A DNA stretch of 64,000 bases from Lentimicrobiaceae bacterium (GTDB lineage: Bacteria > Bacteroidota > Bacteroidia > Bacteroidales > JALOCA01), in the NCBI GenBank assembly GCA_023227965.1, contig JALOCA010000013.1, positions 1-64,000 of the forward strand. The letters run 5' to 3'. Under the pieces are notes generated by a model. It was not told the DNA's origin. It saw only the letters and a program-made list of their open reading frames with translations, and searched no databases. Both the position numbers and the translations under genes were made by a program. Shown here one piece after another: positions 42,892 to 51,963 of the stretch (within the stretch, counting starts at the first letter, position 1; every line of letters starts with the position of its first letter).

Positions 42892-43944
42892 TTATCTTTT
42901 AACATATTGCTGCTCATAATATTTTTGATAATCACCCGAAGTAAGATGGTTGATCCAGTCTTCGTTAGCCAAATACCAGTCCACCGTTTCTTCAAAACCT
43001 TCGGCAAAGCGGATGGTTGGAGTCCAACCCAATTCCGTGTGTAATTTAGTAGCGTCAATGGCATAGCGGAGATCGTGTCCGGCACGGTCTTTTACGAAAG
43101 TGATCAACTGAGCAGAAGTTCCTTCCGGACGACATAGTTTCTTGTCCATGATTTCGCAAAGTTTTTTTACCAAATCAATGTTTTTCCATTCGTTATTACC
43201 ACCAATATTATAAGTTTCACCATTTTTCCCCCTATGAAAAATCAGGTCAATGGCTTTGGCATGGTCTTCCACATATAGCCAGTCGCGTACGTTTTCTCCC
43301 TTTCCATACACCGGTAAAGGTTTGCTATGCCGGATGTTATTGATACAGAGTGGTAACAATTTTTCCGGAAACTGGAAAGGGCCATAGTTGTTGGAACAGT
43401 TGGATACCACTATCGGCAAGCCGAAAGTGTGGTGATAGGCTCTAACCAAATGATCTGAACTTGCTTTGGATGCAGAATACGGACTCCTTGGGTCGTAAGC
43501 AGTTGTTTCCTTGAACGATCCTGTTTTGCCCAGAGAGCCATACACTTCGTCGGTTGAAATATGGTAAAAACGTTTGCCTTCCATATTATCTTTCCAGATA
43601 TGCCGGGCTGCATTCAGCAGGTTGACGGTTCCCACTATATTTGTAAAAATAAATTCATTAGGATTAGAAATGGAACGATCCACGTGCGATTCAGCAGCAA
43701 GATGAATTACCCCGTCGAACCGATATTTTTCAAAAAGCTCAAAAATGTGTTTTTCGTCCACGATGTCGGCTTTTACAAACTCATAATTGGGTTTGTTTTC
43801 CACATCTTTCAGATTTTCAAGATTACCTGCATACGTTAGCTTGTCCAGGTTGATAATTTTATAGTCGGGATATTTATTTACAAATAACCTGACTACGTGT
43901 GAGCCGATGAACCCGGCACCTCCGGTGATTAGCAGAGTTTTCAT
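42892..43944 (-). CDS. rfbB: dTDP-glucose 4,6-dehydratase
   Basis: Short-chain dehydrogenase-fold enzyme converting dTDP-glucose to dTDP-4-keto-6-deoxyglucose, the branch point to rhamnose and other deoxysugars. The 350 residues begin with the NAD-binding TGGAGFIGSH, then HLAAESHVDRSI, the catalytic ISTDEVYG, YSASKASSDHLVRA with the Tyr-Lys pair, and NNYGPFQFPEK, all diagnostic of RmlB. rmlA, rmlC and rmlD are not present next to it, so the product may be completed by enzymes elsewhere. galE lies 37 bp upstream. Confidence 0.95.
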   Translation of the reverse strand: MKTLLITGGAGFIGSHVVRLFVNKYPDYKIINLDKLTYAGNLENLKDVENKPNYEFVKADIVDEKHIFELFEKYRFDGVIHLAAESHVDRSISNPNEFIFTNIVGTVNLLNAARHIWKDNMEGKRFYHISTDEVYGSLGKTGSFKETTAYDPRSPYSASKASSDHLVRAYHHTFGLPIVVSNCSNNYGPFQFPEKLLPLCINNIRHSKPLPVYGKGENVRDWLYVEDHAKAIDLIFHRGKNGETYNIGGNNEWKNIDLVKKLCEIMDKKLCRPEGTSAQLITFVKDRAGHDLRYAIDATKLHTELGWTPTIRFAEGFEETVDWYLANEDWINHLTSGDYQKYYEQQYVKR

Positions 43945-43981
43945 TACTTAATAGATTTATATGTTACTATTTACTTGATTT

Positions 43982-44998
43982 TTACCGTTTCAAAAGAGCC
44001 TGTTCCCATTTCCATGCTGAGAAGGTCATATCGTCGAGGCTAAGCTCTGCTTTCCAGCCCAATTCCTGGTTGGCAAAAGTGGTGTCTGCCCAAACTTTTT
44101 CTACATCTCCCTGGCGGCGTTCCACGATTTTATAATTTAATTTCTTTCCTGAAGTCTTTTCAAACGAATTAATTACTTCCAGTACAGAAAATCCGTTACC
44201 GGTTCCGAGATTGAAAATTTCAAGAGCTTTTTTGGTTTTACCGTTAAGCATTCTATCCACTGCAACCACATGTGCTTTGGCAATGTCCACCACATGAATG
44301 TAATCACGGATGGGTGTTCCGTCGGGAGTATTGTAATCGTTGCCAAACACACGCAAAAAATCCCGTTTTCCGATGGCTGTCTGGGTAATGTAAGGCATCA
44401 GGTTGTTGGGCACACCGATGGGCAATTCGCCGATGAGTGCCGAAGGATGCGCACCAATAGGGTTAAAATAACGGAGAGCTATTGCTTTAAGGTTGGTTAC
44501 GGCAATTGTATCGCGGATTATCGCTTCCGAAATTTGCTTGGTGTTTCCGTAAGGGCAAAAAGCTTCTTTGATTGGAGAAGTTTCCTTTACGGGAAGTTCA
44601 TCCGGCTGCCCATAAACTGTACAAGATGAAGAAAAAACAAAATTATTAATTCCATTTTTTTTCATCCCATCAAGAATATTTATCAGTGAGAACAGGTTGT
44701 TCCGGTAATATTTTAAGGGTTCAGCTACCGATTCGCCAACAGCCTTAAAAGCAGCAAAATGAATGATGGCAGCAATATCTTTATTTTTTGCAAAGAAGTC
44801 GCGTGTTAGTCCGCTATCTGCCAAGTCAAACTTTTCAAATGCCGGACGGATGCCGGTAATTTCTTCAATATTATCGAGTACTCCTATTTCGGAATTACTG
44901 AGATTGTCAACAATTATAACCTCGTAGCCCTTGTTTTGCAGTTCTACCACGGTATGCGAACCTATAAATCCGGTACCTCCGGTTACTAATATTTTCAT
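43982..44998 (-). CDS. galE: UDP-glucose 4-epimerase
   Basis: Interconverts UDP-glucose and UDP-galactose (or the N-acetyl forms). The 338-residue protein has TGGTGFIGSHTVVEL at the N-terminus, HFAAFKAVGESVAEPL, the SSSCTVYG catalytic Ser/Thr region and YGNTKQISE with the Tyr-Lys pair, then IALRYFNPIGAHPS and GTPIRDYIHVVDIA. All point firmly to GalE. It lies in the polysaccharide operon between an N-acetyltransferase and rfbB, supplying galactose-type donors for surface sugars. Confidence 0.96.
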   Translation of the reverse strand: MKILVTGGTGFIGSHTVVELQNKGYEVIIVDNLSNSEIGVLDNIEEITGIRPAFEKFDLADSGLTRDFFAKNKDIAAIIHFAAFKAVGESVAEPLKYYRNNLFSLINILDGMKKNGINNFVFSSSCTVYGQPDELPVKETSPIKEAFCPYGNTKQISEAIIRDTIAVTNLKAIALRYFNPIGAHPSALIGELPIGVPNNLMPYITQTAIGKRDFLRVFGNDYNTPDGTPIRDYIHVVDIAKAHVVAVDRMLNGKTKKALEIFNLGTGNGFSVLEVINSFEKTSGKKLNYKIVERRQGDVEKVWADTTFANQELGWKAELSLDDMTFSAWKWEQALLKR

Positions 44999-45016
44999 TT
45001 TTTTATTTAATAAATT

Positions 45017-45598
45017 TCAGTTTACTAATTTATGGACTTTCCCGTTTTCCAACTGATATTTTTCTTTGCTTTCGGGACACATTGCTATACCATTTTTATC
45101 AAAATTCAGGCGATAACCGTATTCACTCATCCACCCGATCTGTTTTGCAGGATTTCCAACCACCAGTGCATAGGCTGGTATTTCCTTGGTAACTACTGCA
45201 CCAGCACCTATAAAGGCAAACTCTCCAATGTTGTGTCCGCACACGATGGTAGCATTGGCTCCAATGGAAGCACCCTGTTTAACAATAGTTTGCAAATATT
45301 GTCCTCTACGGTTTACTGAGCTTCTCGGATTAATCACGTTGGTAAAAACCATAGAAGGACCCAAAAAAACATCGTCTTCACAGATCACTCCGGTATAGAT
45401 AGATACATTGTTTTGTACTTTCACATTTTTCCCAAGCACAACACCCGGCGAAACCACTACATTTTGCCCGATGTTACAGTTTTCGCCGATGATACAATTG
45501 CTCATAATATGCGAAAAATGCCAAATTTTAGTCCCCTTACCTATCTTACAATCTTTGTCCACGATAGCTGTTTCGTGCGTAAAAAACTCTTTATCCAT
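45017..45598 (-). CDS. WlbB/WbpD-like sugar N-acetyltransferase
   Basis: A 193-residue left-handed beta-helix acetyltransferase. The sequence KIGKGTKIWHFSHIMSN, MVFTNVINPRS and GANATIVCGHNIGEFAFIGAGAVVTKEIP (cores KIWHFSHI, VCGHNIGEFA) closely matches enzymes acetylating the 3-amino group of UDP-2-acetamido-3-amino-glucuronate. It starts 3 bases after the aminotransferase that would provide that amino group. The dehydrogenases and epimerase of the full pathway are not in the window, so the final sugar is not certain. Confidence 0.85.
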   Translation of the reverse strand: MDKEFFTHETAIVDKDCKIGKGTKIWHFSHIMSNCIIGENCNIGQNVVVSPGVVLGKNVKVQNNVSIYTGVICEDDVFLGPSMVFTNVINPRSSVNRRGQYLQTIVKQGASIGANATIVCGHNIGEFAFIGAGAVVTKEIPAYALVVGNPAKQIGWMSEYGYRLNFDKNGIAMCPESKEKYQLENGKVHKLVN

Positions 45599-45601
45599 AG
45601 C

Positions 45602-46735
45602 TTACTGATTATTTACAAATTCGAGTACCGAAGAAGTAATGAGGTTTAATTGTTCTTCATCCAGTTCGGTGTGCATGGGTAAGGAAATTACCGACTTGCC
45701 CAACATTTCTGAAACCGGAAAATCACCATCTTTGTAGCGTGGATCCAGATAGGCTTTTTGAAGATGCAGGGGTACAGGATAATAAATCATTGCCGGTATT
45801 TCTTTCTGCTGAAGGAATTCCTGAAGCTTATTCCTTTCAAATCCGGTGGTTACCAATGTGTATTGGTGAAATACATGGGTTGAATTTTTTGCCTGTTTGG
45901 GGGTTATCAATTTGGGATTTCCGGCAAATGCTTTGTCGTAAAAATCAGCAACAGCATTTCTTGCTTTCGCATAATTATCCAGATATTGTAATTTAACCTT
46001 GAGTATGGCAGCCTGAATACTATCTAATCTTGAATTAACTCCAATGTAATCATGATAATATCTAACCACCATACCATGATTAGCTACTATGCGAAGTTGT
46101 TTTGCCAATTCATCATCATTGGTAAAAACGGCTCCACCATCTCCATAGCAGCCAAGGTTTTTGGAAGGGAAAAAGCTAGTACATCCCATTTCTCCAATAG
46201 TTCCTGCCTTTTTACGGGTTCCATCTTTAAAAATGTATTCTGCACCAATTGCTTGGGCAGTATCTTCTATTACAAATAGCTTATACTTTTTTGCAATCTC
46301 AAGAATAGCATCCATATCAGCACATTGTCCAAAAAGATGTACTGGGACAATGGCTTTGGTTTTCGCAGTTATTGCTTTTTTTATGGCTTCGGGATTGATA
46401 TTAAAAGTATCGGGATCCACATCAACCAAAACCGGAGTCAGACCTAACAATGCGATCACTTCTGCCGTAGCAATAAAAGTGAAAGTAGTGGTAATCACTT
46501 CGTCTCCGGGTTTTAAATTTAGTGCCATCATAGCAATCTGCAGGGCATCTGTTCCATTAGCACAAGGAATAACATGTTTTACACCAAGATATTTTTCCAG
46601 ATCCGTCTGAAAGTTTTTTACTGCCGGACCATTAATAAAAGCCGTAGAATCTATCACTTCATGAATTGCACCATCTACTTCTGCTTTAATCTTTTCATAT
46701 TGACCTTTTAGGTCAACCATTTGTATTTTCCTCAT
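45602..46735 (-). CDS. DegT/DnrJ/EryC1 sugar aminotransferase (WbpE/WlbC-like)
   Basis: A 377-residue PLP enzyme that transfers an amino group to a nucleotide-linked keto sugar. Landmarks are IQMVDLKGQYEKIK at the N-terminus, PCANGTDALQIAM, VIEDTAQAIGA, and the PLP-binding Lys in TSFFPSKNLGCYGDGG. With the adjacent N-acetyltransferase it forms the WbpE-WbpD pair known for 2,3-diacetamido sugars. The frame is open to a TTG at 46774, but the ATG at 46735 matches the family and the TTG lies inside the promoter -7 box. It heads the five-gene minus-strand operon. Confidence 0.92.
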   Translation of the reverse strand: MRKIQMVDLKGQYEKIKAEVDGAIHEVIDSTAFINGPAVKNFQTDLEKYLGVKHVIPCANGTDALQIAMMALNLKPGDEVITTTFTFIATAEVIALLGLTPVLVDVDPDTFNINPEAIKKAITAKTKAIVPVHLFGQCADMDAILEIAKKYKLFVIEDTAQAIGAEYIFKDGTRKKAGTIGEMGCTSFFPSKNLGCYGDGGAVFTNDDELAKQLRIVANHGMVVRYYHDYIGVNSRLDSIQAAILKVKLQYLDNYAKARNAVADFYDKAFAGNPKLITPKQAKNSTHVFHQYTLVTTGFERNKLQEFLQQKEIPAMIYYPVPLHLQKAYLDPRYKDGDFPVSEMLGKSVISLPMHTELDEEQLNLITSSVLEFVNNQ

Positions 46736-46771
46736 TTTCAATAAAAATTTATAAATTGTATAAAATCTTTG

Positions 46772-46779
46772 CAAATATA
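46772..46779 (-). promoter_or_regulatory. -7 box of the polysaccharide operon
   Basis: Minus-strand TATATTTG fits TAnnTTTG, 36 bp before the aminotransferase ATG; a TTTT stands at the -33 distance. Confidence 0.5.
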
Positions 46780-46838
46780 GGCTTTTTGAACCTTTTAAAA
46801 ATATAACGCTGTAAAAAGCGTTTTATGTGTGTTTTTAC

Positions 46839-46846
46839 TACTTTTG
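46839..46846 (+). promoter_or_regulatory. -7 box of the outer-membrane barrel gene
   Basis: TACTTTTG fits TAnnTTTG, 17 bp before the ATG at 46864. It supports that start over the longer frame beginning at 46825. Confidence 0.5.
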
Positions 46847-46863
46847 CCCTAATTATTAAAAAT

Positions 46864-47628
46864 ATGAGAATTAGATACTTCCTTTTTGTTTTATTTTTTT
46901 TTATTTGCCTTACATTCAATGCTTTTACACAGGTAAGTATAAAGGATTCAGCCATTAATGCTACTTTGATTCAGGCACATTATAGTTACCAGTTTCCCGG
47001 AGGCGATTTGGGAGACAGATTTGGAAACAATTCGTCAGTGGGAGGAGGAATTACATATAAATTTAAGAAAAACTGGGTTTTAGGGGCTGAGGCGTCTTTC
47101 ATTTTTGGAGAAAAAATAAAAAATGAATATTCCATTTTATCAAATATTGCAACGAAAGAAGGTTATATCATTGATGCCAACGGAACTTATACTGAAATAA
47201 GAATGTTTGAACGTGGATTTCAAGTGGGTGGAACATTCGGGAAAATCATTCCTTTTTTTAGTCATAATCCTAATTCTGGACTAACTATTACATTGGGTGG
47301 TGGTTATATACAACATAAAATCCGGATAGAAGACCGCAATAATGCAACTCCGCAGCTTAAAAAAGATTATTTGAAAGGCTACGATCAGCTAACCGACGGC
47401 TTTTATGTGAATGGTTTCCTGGGATATGTTTATCTTGGAAATAATAAACTGGTGAGCTTTTATGCCGGAATCGAATATAATCTGGCTTATACGCAATCAG
47501 TAAGGGGGTACAGCTTCACAACCATGGAATATGACAACAAAAAACGTACTGATATTCTGACAGGAGTAAAAATTGGATGGATTATTCCTTTGTATCAACA
47601 GGCTCCGGCTAAATATTATTATAACTAA
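46864..47628 (+). CDS. Predicted outer-membrane beta-barrel protein
   Basis: A 254-residue protein with a signal peptide (about 1-23, cleaved near AFTQ) and a mature part of alternating hydrophobic strands, glycine turns and aromatic girdle residues (LIQAHYSYQFPGGDL, WVLGAEASFIFGEK, TLGGGYIQHKI, FYAGIEYNLAY). The pattern is that of an OmpA-like or OmpW-sized barrel; I cannot name a family. It lies 42 bp before kdtA on the same strand, which may connect it to LPS or envelope assembly. The ATG at 46864 is used because the signal peptide and the -7 box agree on it. Confidence 0.75.
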   Translation: MRIRYFLFVLFFFICLTFNAFTQVSIKDSAINATLIQAHYSYQFPGGDLGDRFGNNSSVGGGITYKFKKNWVLGAEASFIFGEKIKNEYSILSNIATKEGYIIDANGTYTEIRMFERGFQVGGTFGKIIPFFSHNPNSGLTITLGGGYIQHKIRIEDRNNATPQLKKDYLKGYDQLTDGFYVNGFLGYVYLGNNKLVSFYAGIEYNLAYTQSVRGYSFTTMEYDNKKRTDILTGVKIGWIIPLYQQAPAKYYYN

Positions 47629-47670
47629 CGTTTGTAAATATTTGTAGTTAAACTTATTCTAAAAGATTTA

Positions 47671-48909
47671 ATGTCATTACTTTATAATTTTTTCATTTAT
47701 ACTTATTTACTTGCTATTCACATTTCTGCATTTTTTAATGCCAAAGCAAAAAAATGGGTACAAGGCAGAAAACAAATTTTTAGGCAATTTGAAAAAAATA
47801 TAGATACTAATAAAAAAATTATTTGGTTCCATTGTGCATCTCTTGGCGAATTTGAACAGGGACGGCCCGTAATGGAGGCATTTAGAGAAAAACATCCTGA
47901 ATTTAAGATACTTGTTACGTTTTTTTCACCTTCGGGGTATGAAATACGGAAAAGTTACAAGGGAGCCGATCATATTTTTTATCTTCCGATGGATACCCGT
48001 AGGAACGCCCGCCGATTTATCCGGTTTGTACACCCCGAACTGGTTTTTTTCATCAAATACGAATTCTGGTTCAATTATCTAAATTACCTTAAAATCAACA
48101 ATATACCTGTTTTTCTTGTTTCCGGTATTTTCAGACCTTCCCAGCATTTTTTTCAAATATATGGGGGTTGGTTTCGCAGGAGATTGCAAAGTTTTAGTTA
48201 TTTCTTTGTTCAGAATTCTGATTCTATGCAATTATTGCATCGGATCAATCTGGAAAGTGTTATTATTAGCGGTGATACCCGCTTCGACAGAGTTTTTTCC
48301 ATTGCCTCACAAGCAAAAGATTTTCCCCTTGTGAAACAATTTGCCGACGGAAATCAGGTATTTCTGGCAGGCAGCAGTTGGCCTGCCGATGAAATACTTA
48401 TCAACGAACTGGTGAAACAGGAAATTCCAGGATTAAAGTTTATCATCGCGCCTCACGAAGTGCACCCCGAACATATCAATGCATTACTGGAAATGTTACC
48501 AAAACCTGCACTTAAATTTTCAGAAGCCAACGAGGAAAATATCCATTCTACAGATATTCTTGTTGTGGATAGTATTGGGATATTATCAGGGTTATACCGA
48601 TATGCAACAATGGCTTACATAGGTGGTGGCTTTGGAAAGGGAATTCATAATATTTTAGAAGCCGCAACCTTTGGCATTCCGGTTATTTTTGGAACACAAT
48701 ACCATAAATTTCAGGAAGCTATTGATTTAATTGCACTTAATGGCGCCTTTACTATTAAAACCGCAACAGAATTGCAAATGGTTTGCCAAAGCTTGCTTTT
48801 TAACAACGATGCTTACCAAAAGTCGGCAGATGCATGCCGTCAGTATGTTGAAAATAACAGGGGGGCTACGGATAAAGTACTTTCTGTGGCAGAATTGTAT
48901 TTAAAATAA
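47671..48909 (+). CDS. kdtA: 3-deoxy-D-manno-octulosonic acid transferase
   Basis: Adds Kdo to lipid IVA, an essential step of LPS inner-core synthesis, at the inner-membrane face. The 412-residue protein has an N-terminal membrane-associated helix (about 3-22), the GT30 N-terminal domain with the catalytic Glu60 in HCASLGEFEQGRP, and a GT-B C-terminal domain with GGGFGKGIHNILEAATFGIPVIFG (core GIHNILEAA). It is followed at 27 bp by an LpxL-type acyltransferase, so two late lipid A/Kdo steps are adjacent. Confidence 0.95.
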   Translation: MSLLYNFFIYTYLLAIHISAFFNAKAKKWVQGRKQIFRQFEKNIDTNKKIIWFHCASLGEFEQGRPVMEAFREKHPEFKILVTFFSPSGYEIRKSYKGADHIFYLPMDTRRNARRFIRFVHPELVFFIKYEFWFNYLNYLKINNIPVFLVSGIFRPSQHFFQIYGGWFRRRLQSFSYFFVQNSDSMQLLHRINLESVIISGDTRFDRVFSIASQAKDFPLVKQFADGNQVFLAGSSWPADEILINELVKQEIPGLKFIIAPHEVHPEHINALLEMLPKPALKFSEANEENIHSTDILVVDSIGILSGLYRYATMAYIGGGFGKGIHNILEAATFGIPVIFGTQYHKFQEAIDLIALNGAFTIKTATELQMVCQSLLFNNDAYQKSADACRQYVENNRGATDKVLSVAELYLK

Positions 48910-48936
48910 CTTTATAATAACTACTAATACAATAAA

Positions 48937-49833
48937 TTGCAGTTTATTCTCTATTTAATTTTTCTTTTTTTTACAGGCTTGTTTTCATTCATGCCTTTCT
49001 GGTTGCTGTACCGCCTTTCTGATCTTCTTTTTCTTTTACTTTTTTACGTTTTTCGGTACAGGAAAAAGGTAGTAATAAAAAATTTAGAGAATGCATTTCC
49101 TCAAAAAAATACTAAAGAAATATTCTATATTGCCCGCGGTTTTTATCACAATCTTTGTGATATCCATATTGAAAGAATTAAAGGATTCAGTATCAGCAAA
49201 AGAACAATTGTAAAACGATACAAAATCCTCAATCCTGAAATTTTACTGGCAAATTACAACAAAGGAGAAAGCGTCATAGCTTTGGCAGGTCATTGTTCCA
49301 ATTGGGAATGGGGCGCCTTTGCAGGAGGGTTACAAACTATTCATACAAACATAGCATTTTACAAGCCTCTGTCAAATAGATATATAGATAATTTTATGCA
49401 AAGAATCAGGGCAAAATGTAAAACCAAGTTGGTTTCTATTTACACAACTGCCCGGACTTTTAAAGATTATAAAAATACTTTGTGCGTTTACCTTATGATT
49501 GCCGACCAAAGTCCTTCCAATGTGCAGAAAGCCTACTGGGTAAATTTTCTGCATCAGGATACAGCCTGTTTGCACGGACCGGAAAAATACGCCTGTTTGT
49601 ACAATTTACCTTTGTATTTTCTTGATATTCGCAGAGTAAAAAGAGGATATTATGAAGTTGAAATACTAAAACTGATTGATAACCCGAATGATTACAAAGA
49701 AGGTCAGATTACAGAAAAATACATGCAGATTCTGGAGTCAGTAATTCGCAGAAGTCCCGAAAACTGGTTATGGTCGCATCGTCGCTGGAAAAAGAAACGT
49801 ATTAATTCTCCTCTTTGTACATCGAATCAATAA
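48937..49833 (+). CDS. LpxL/HtrB-type lipid A acyltransferase
   Basis: A 298-residue membrane-anchored acyltransferase. The N-terminal helix begins at a TTG start (48937); the first ATG would cut into that helix, so TTG is preferred. The catalytic HX4E motif is His119 and Glu124 in AGHCSNWEWG, followed by the substrate-binding ADQSPSN region and the closing WLWSHRRWKK that is typical of this family. Such enzymes add secondary acyl chains to Kdo-lipid A; the acyl-ACP preference is not visible. Its 3' end overlaps the convergent acyl-CoA synthetase gene by 32 bp. Confidence 0.9.
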   Translation: MQFILYLIFLFFTGLFSFMPFWLLYRLSDLLFLLLFYVFRYRKKVVIKNLENAFPQKNTKEIFYIARGFYHNLCDIHIERIKGFSISKRTIVKRYKILNPEILLANYNKGESVIALAGHCSNWEWGAFAGGLQTIHTNIAFYKPLSNRYIDNFMQRIRAKCKTKLVSIYTTARTFKDYKNTLCVYLMIADQSPSNVQKAYWVNFLHQDTACLHGPEKYACLYNLPLYFLDIRRVKRGYYEVEILKLIDNPNDYKEGQITEKYMQILESVIRRSPENWLWSHRRWKKKRINSPLCTSNQ

Positions 49834-51598
49834 CTTCTTTATATTTTTCGGCTAACACTTTTCTTTTAATTTTCAATGTCGGGGTCATTTCTCCGGTTTC
49901 CACGCTCAATTCGTCGGATGAAAGAACAAATTTTTTAATTCGTTCAAAATGTGCAAGTTCCAATTGTAAATGATGAAGTTTTTCTTCATAAAGTTTCCTG
50001 ATAAGTGGATGGTTTACCAGTTCTTTTCTTGAGCTGGTACGAATACCTTGTTCTTCCGCATATTTTTCAAGTAAAGAAAATGATGGAAAAATTATAGCAG
50101 AAATGTACTTTTTTTCGTTACCAATCACTGCTATTTGTTCAAAAAACGGATCATTTTTAACCAGTAATTCTAATTTCTGAGGAGCAATATACTTGCCGGA
50201 AGAGGTTTTGATAATATCTTTAATTCTATCAAAAACAACCAAGTGTATTCCATCAATAAGCCTTCCTGCATCCCCGGTATGGAACCAGCCGTCGCTAAAA
50301 CTTTCGGTTGTAACCTTTGGTTTTTTATAATATCCCCTGGTAACGCCATTTCCCTTTACCAAAATTTCATCGTTTTCTCCAATTTTTACCTGAACACCAG
50401 GCATAAGACTACCGGTAGAAGTACGGTCGAAACCTTGATACGGATAACAACAAACTGTTGCTGAAGTTTCTGTAAGCCCATAACCATACATAATAAATAT
50501 TCCTGCAGAATGGAAGAACTTAATAATATGGTCGGATAAAGGAGCTCCGGCACAAGGCATAAAACGGATTCTGCCTCCAAAAACATCACGACCTTTTTTC
50601 AAGACAATAAAGTTGGCAAAAAGATATTTCAGATGAAACCATAGGGGTTGCTTTTGATGTAACCGTTTTTGTTCCGACCTGATATATCCAATATTTAGCG
50701 CCCAATAGAAGATTTTTTTTTCAATCGGCTTACTCGTTTCGAGCAATGCCATAGCAGCTTCGTAGGTTTTTTCAAAAAAACGCGGAACGGCACACATGAT
50801 GGTAGGTTTTACTTCCCGGATAGTATGGATTATATCCTTAGGGTTTTTCAGAAAATAATTGGTCATCCCTTTTGCAAGAACAAAGTATGTCCAAAATCTT
50901 TCAAATACATGGCTAAGCGGGAGAAAGCACATAGAAACATCTTTATGGCTTACATTCAACCGTTCATCATGAATTTGTACGGTATTCAGGATATTTTGCT
51001 GGTCGAGTATCACACCTTTGGGTTCTCCTGTTGTACCCGAAGTATATATAATTGTAGCAATATCATCGGGCAGCATATTCTTTTGCCGGCGTTTCAATTC
51101 GGCAGTAATGTTTTCATCTTTTTTGTTTCTGATAAAATCTGAAAAATAAACTGATTCTTCTCTTTCATGCAAATCAACAGCAGGATCGTAAACAATTATT
51201 TTTTTCAACGAAGGACATTTCCCCATAAGCAATAGCACTTTATCATATTGAATCTGTTCGCCAACAAAAACATGGCTTATTTCGGCTTCATCAATGATAT
51301 ACTTTGCATAAGCTGAAGATTCCGAGGCATAAATGGGTACTGAAATACACCGTGAAAGCATGATACCCAAATCGGACATTGTCCATTCCGGCATATTCTG
51401 TGAAAAAATACCAATAGTACTGTTTTCGGGCAGGTTATCGGCAACAAGAGCCCGCGCAACTTGTTCGATATTCTGCAAAAGTTTAGTCCAACTTATTCCT
51501 TCCCATGTATTTGAGGAAAGGTTCTTAAAATAAAGAGCATTCCGGTTTTTATACCGTTGTGCCTGTTCTTTGATTATTGATATATAGTCCTGGTACAT
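49802..51598 (-). CDS. Long-chain fatty acid--CoA ligase (AMP-binding)
   Basis: A 598-residue adenylate-forming enzyme that activates fatty acids to acyl-CoA. Motif A is TIIYTSGTTGEPKGV at about residues 183-197, then LPLSHVFERF, YGLTETSA, and the hinge DRIKDIIKTSSGKYIAPQKLE (core IKDIIKTSSGKYIAP). These phrases match long-chain ligases of the FAA1/FadD15 type. No signal peptide is present. It overlaps the end of the LpxL-type gene by 32 bp tail to tail. A role in recycling fatty acids for lipids is plausible. Confidence 0.93.
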   Translation of the reverse strand: MYQDYISIIKEQAQRYKNRNALYFKNLSSNTWEGISWTKLLQNIEQVARALVADNLPENSTIGIFSQNMPEWTMSDLGIMLSRCISVPIYASESSAYAKYIIDEAEISHVFVGEQIQYDKVLLLMGKCPSLKKIIVYDPAVDLHEREESVYFSDFIRNKKDENITAELKRRQKNMLPDDIATIIYTSGTTGEPKGVILDQQNILNTVQIHDERLNVSHKDVSMCFLPLSHVFERFWTYFVLAKGMTNYFLKNPKDIIHTIREVKPTIMCAVPRFFEKTYEAAMALLETSKPIEKKIFYWALNIGYIRSEQKRLHQKQPLWFHLKYLFANFIVLKKGRDVFGGRIRFMPCAGAPLSDHIIKFFHSAGIFIMYGYGLTETSATVCCYPYQGFDRTSTGSLMPGVQVKIGENDEILVKGNGVTRGYYKKPKVTTESFSDGWFHTGDAGRLIDGIHLVVFDRIKDIIKTSSGKYIAPQKLELLVKNDPFFEQIAVIGNEKKYISAIIFPSFSLLEKYAEEQGIRTSSRKELVNHPLIRKLYEEKLHHLQLELAHFERIKKFVLSSDELSVETGEMTPTLKIKRKVLAEKYKEVIDSMYKEEN

Positions 51599-51634
51599 AA
51601 TGCAATACGATTAACAAATAGTAATAATAAGCAC

Positions 51635-51642
51635 CAAAATTA
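51635..51642 (-). promoter_or_regulatory. Candidate -7 box of the acyl-CoA ligase gene
   Basis: Minus-strand TAATTTTG fits TAnnTTTG, 36 bp before the ligase ATG. No clear -33 element. Confidence 0.4.
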
Positions 51643-51847
51643 TAGATGAATATTACAATATTTTCCCCTGTGCAGTAGCAAAAATTGTTGTTTGCACATT
51701 GCAAAAGTAATAAAAAAAAGCATTATCTATATTATTGATTACCAATACGTATTCAAAATATAATTGTTTTACAAGTGTATAGTGAAAAAAGCAAAACCGG
51801 TAATGTTAGTTAAATTGAGTTATGTATTTTTACAATTTTAATCATGC

Positions 51848-51877
51848 CTATTATGTATAATAGTGTATTTTAATACA
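51848..51877. repeat. Two contiguous palindromes, possible operator
   Basis: CTATTAT-GT-ATAATAG (51848-51863) is directly followed by TGTATT-TT-AATACA (51864-51877). Each has perfect 7- and 6-bp arms. They lie between the divergent starts of the ligase gene and rarD, where a regulator could bind. AT-rich DNA makes short palindromes common, so the support is modest. Confidence 0.4.
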
Positions 51878-51963
51878 TTACAATTCCAAATACAAAAATA
51901 AAATACAGATGTTCAAGTGAAATTTGCAGGAATTTATAATAAATTCGCAGCCAAATTTAAAAA

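Larger units (their letters stand above)
51599..51963. other. AT-rich intergenic region with two adjacent palindromes
   Basis: 365 bp between the divergent ligase and rarD genes, no supported gene. It holds the -7 box of the ligase gene (minus) and two back-to-back dyads at 51848-51863 and 51864-51877, 86 bp before the rarD start. Confidence 0.5.
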
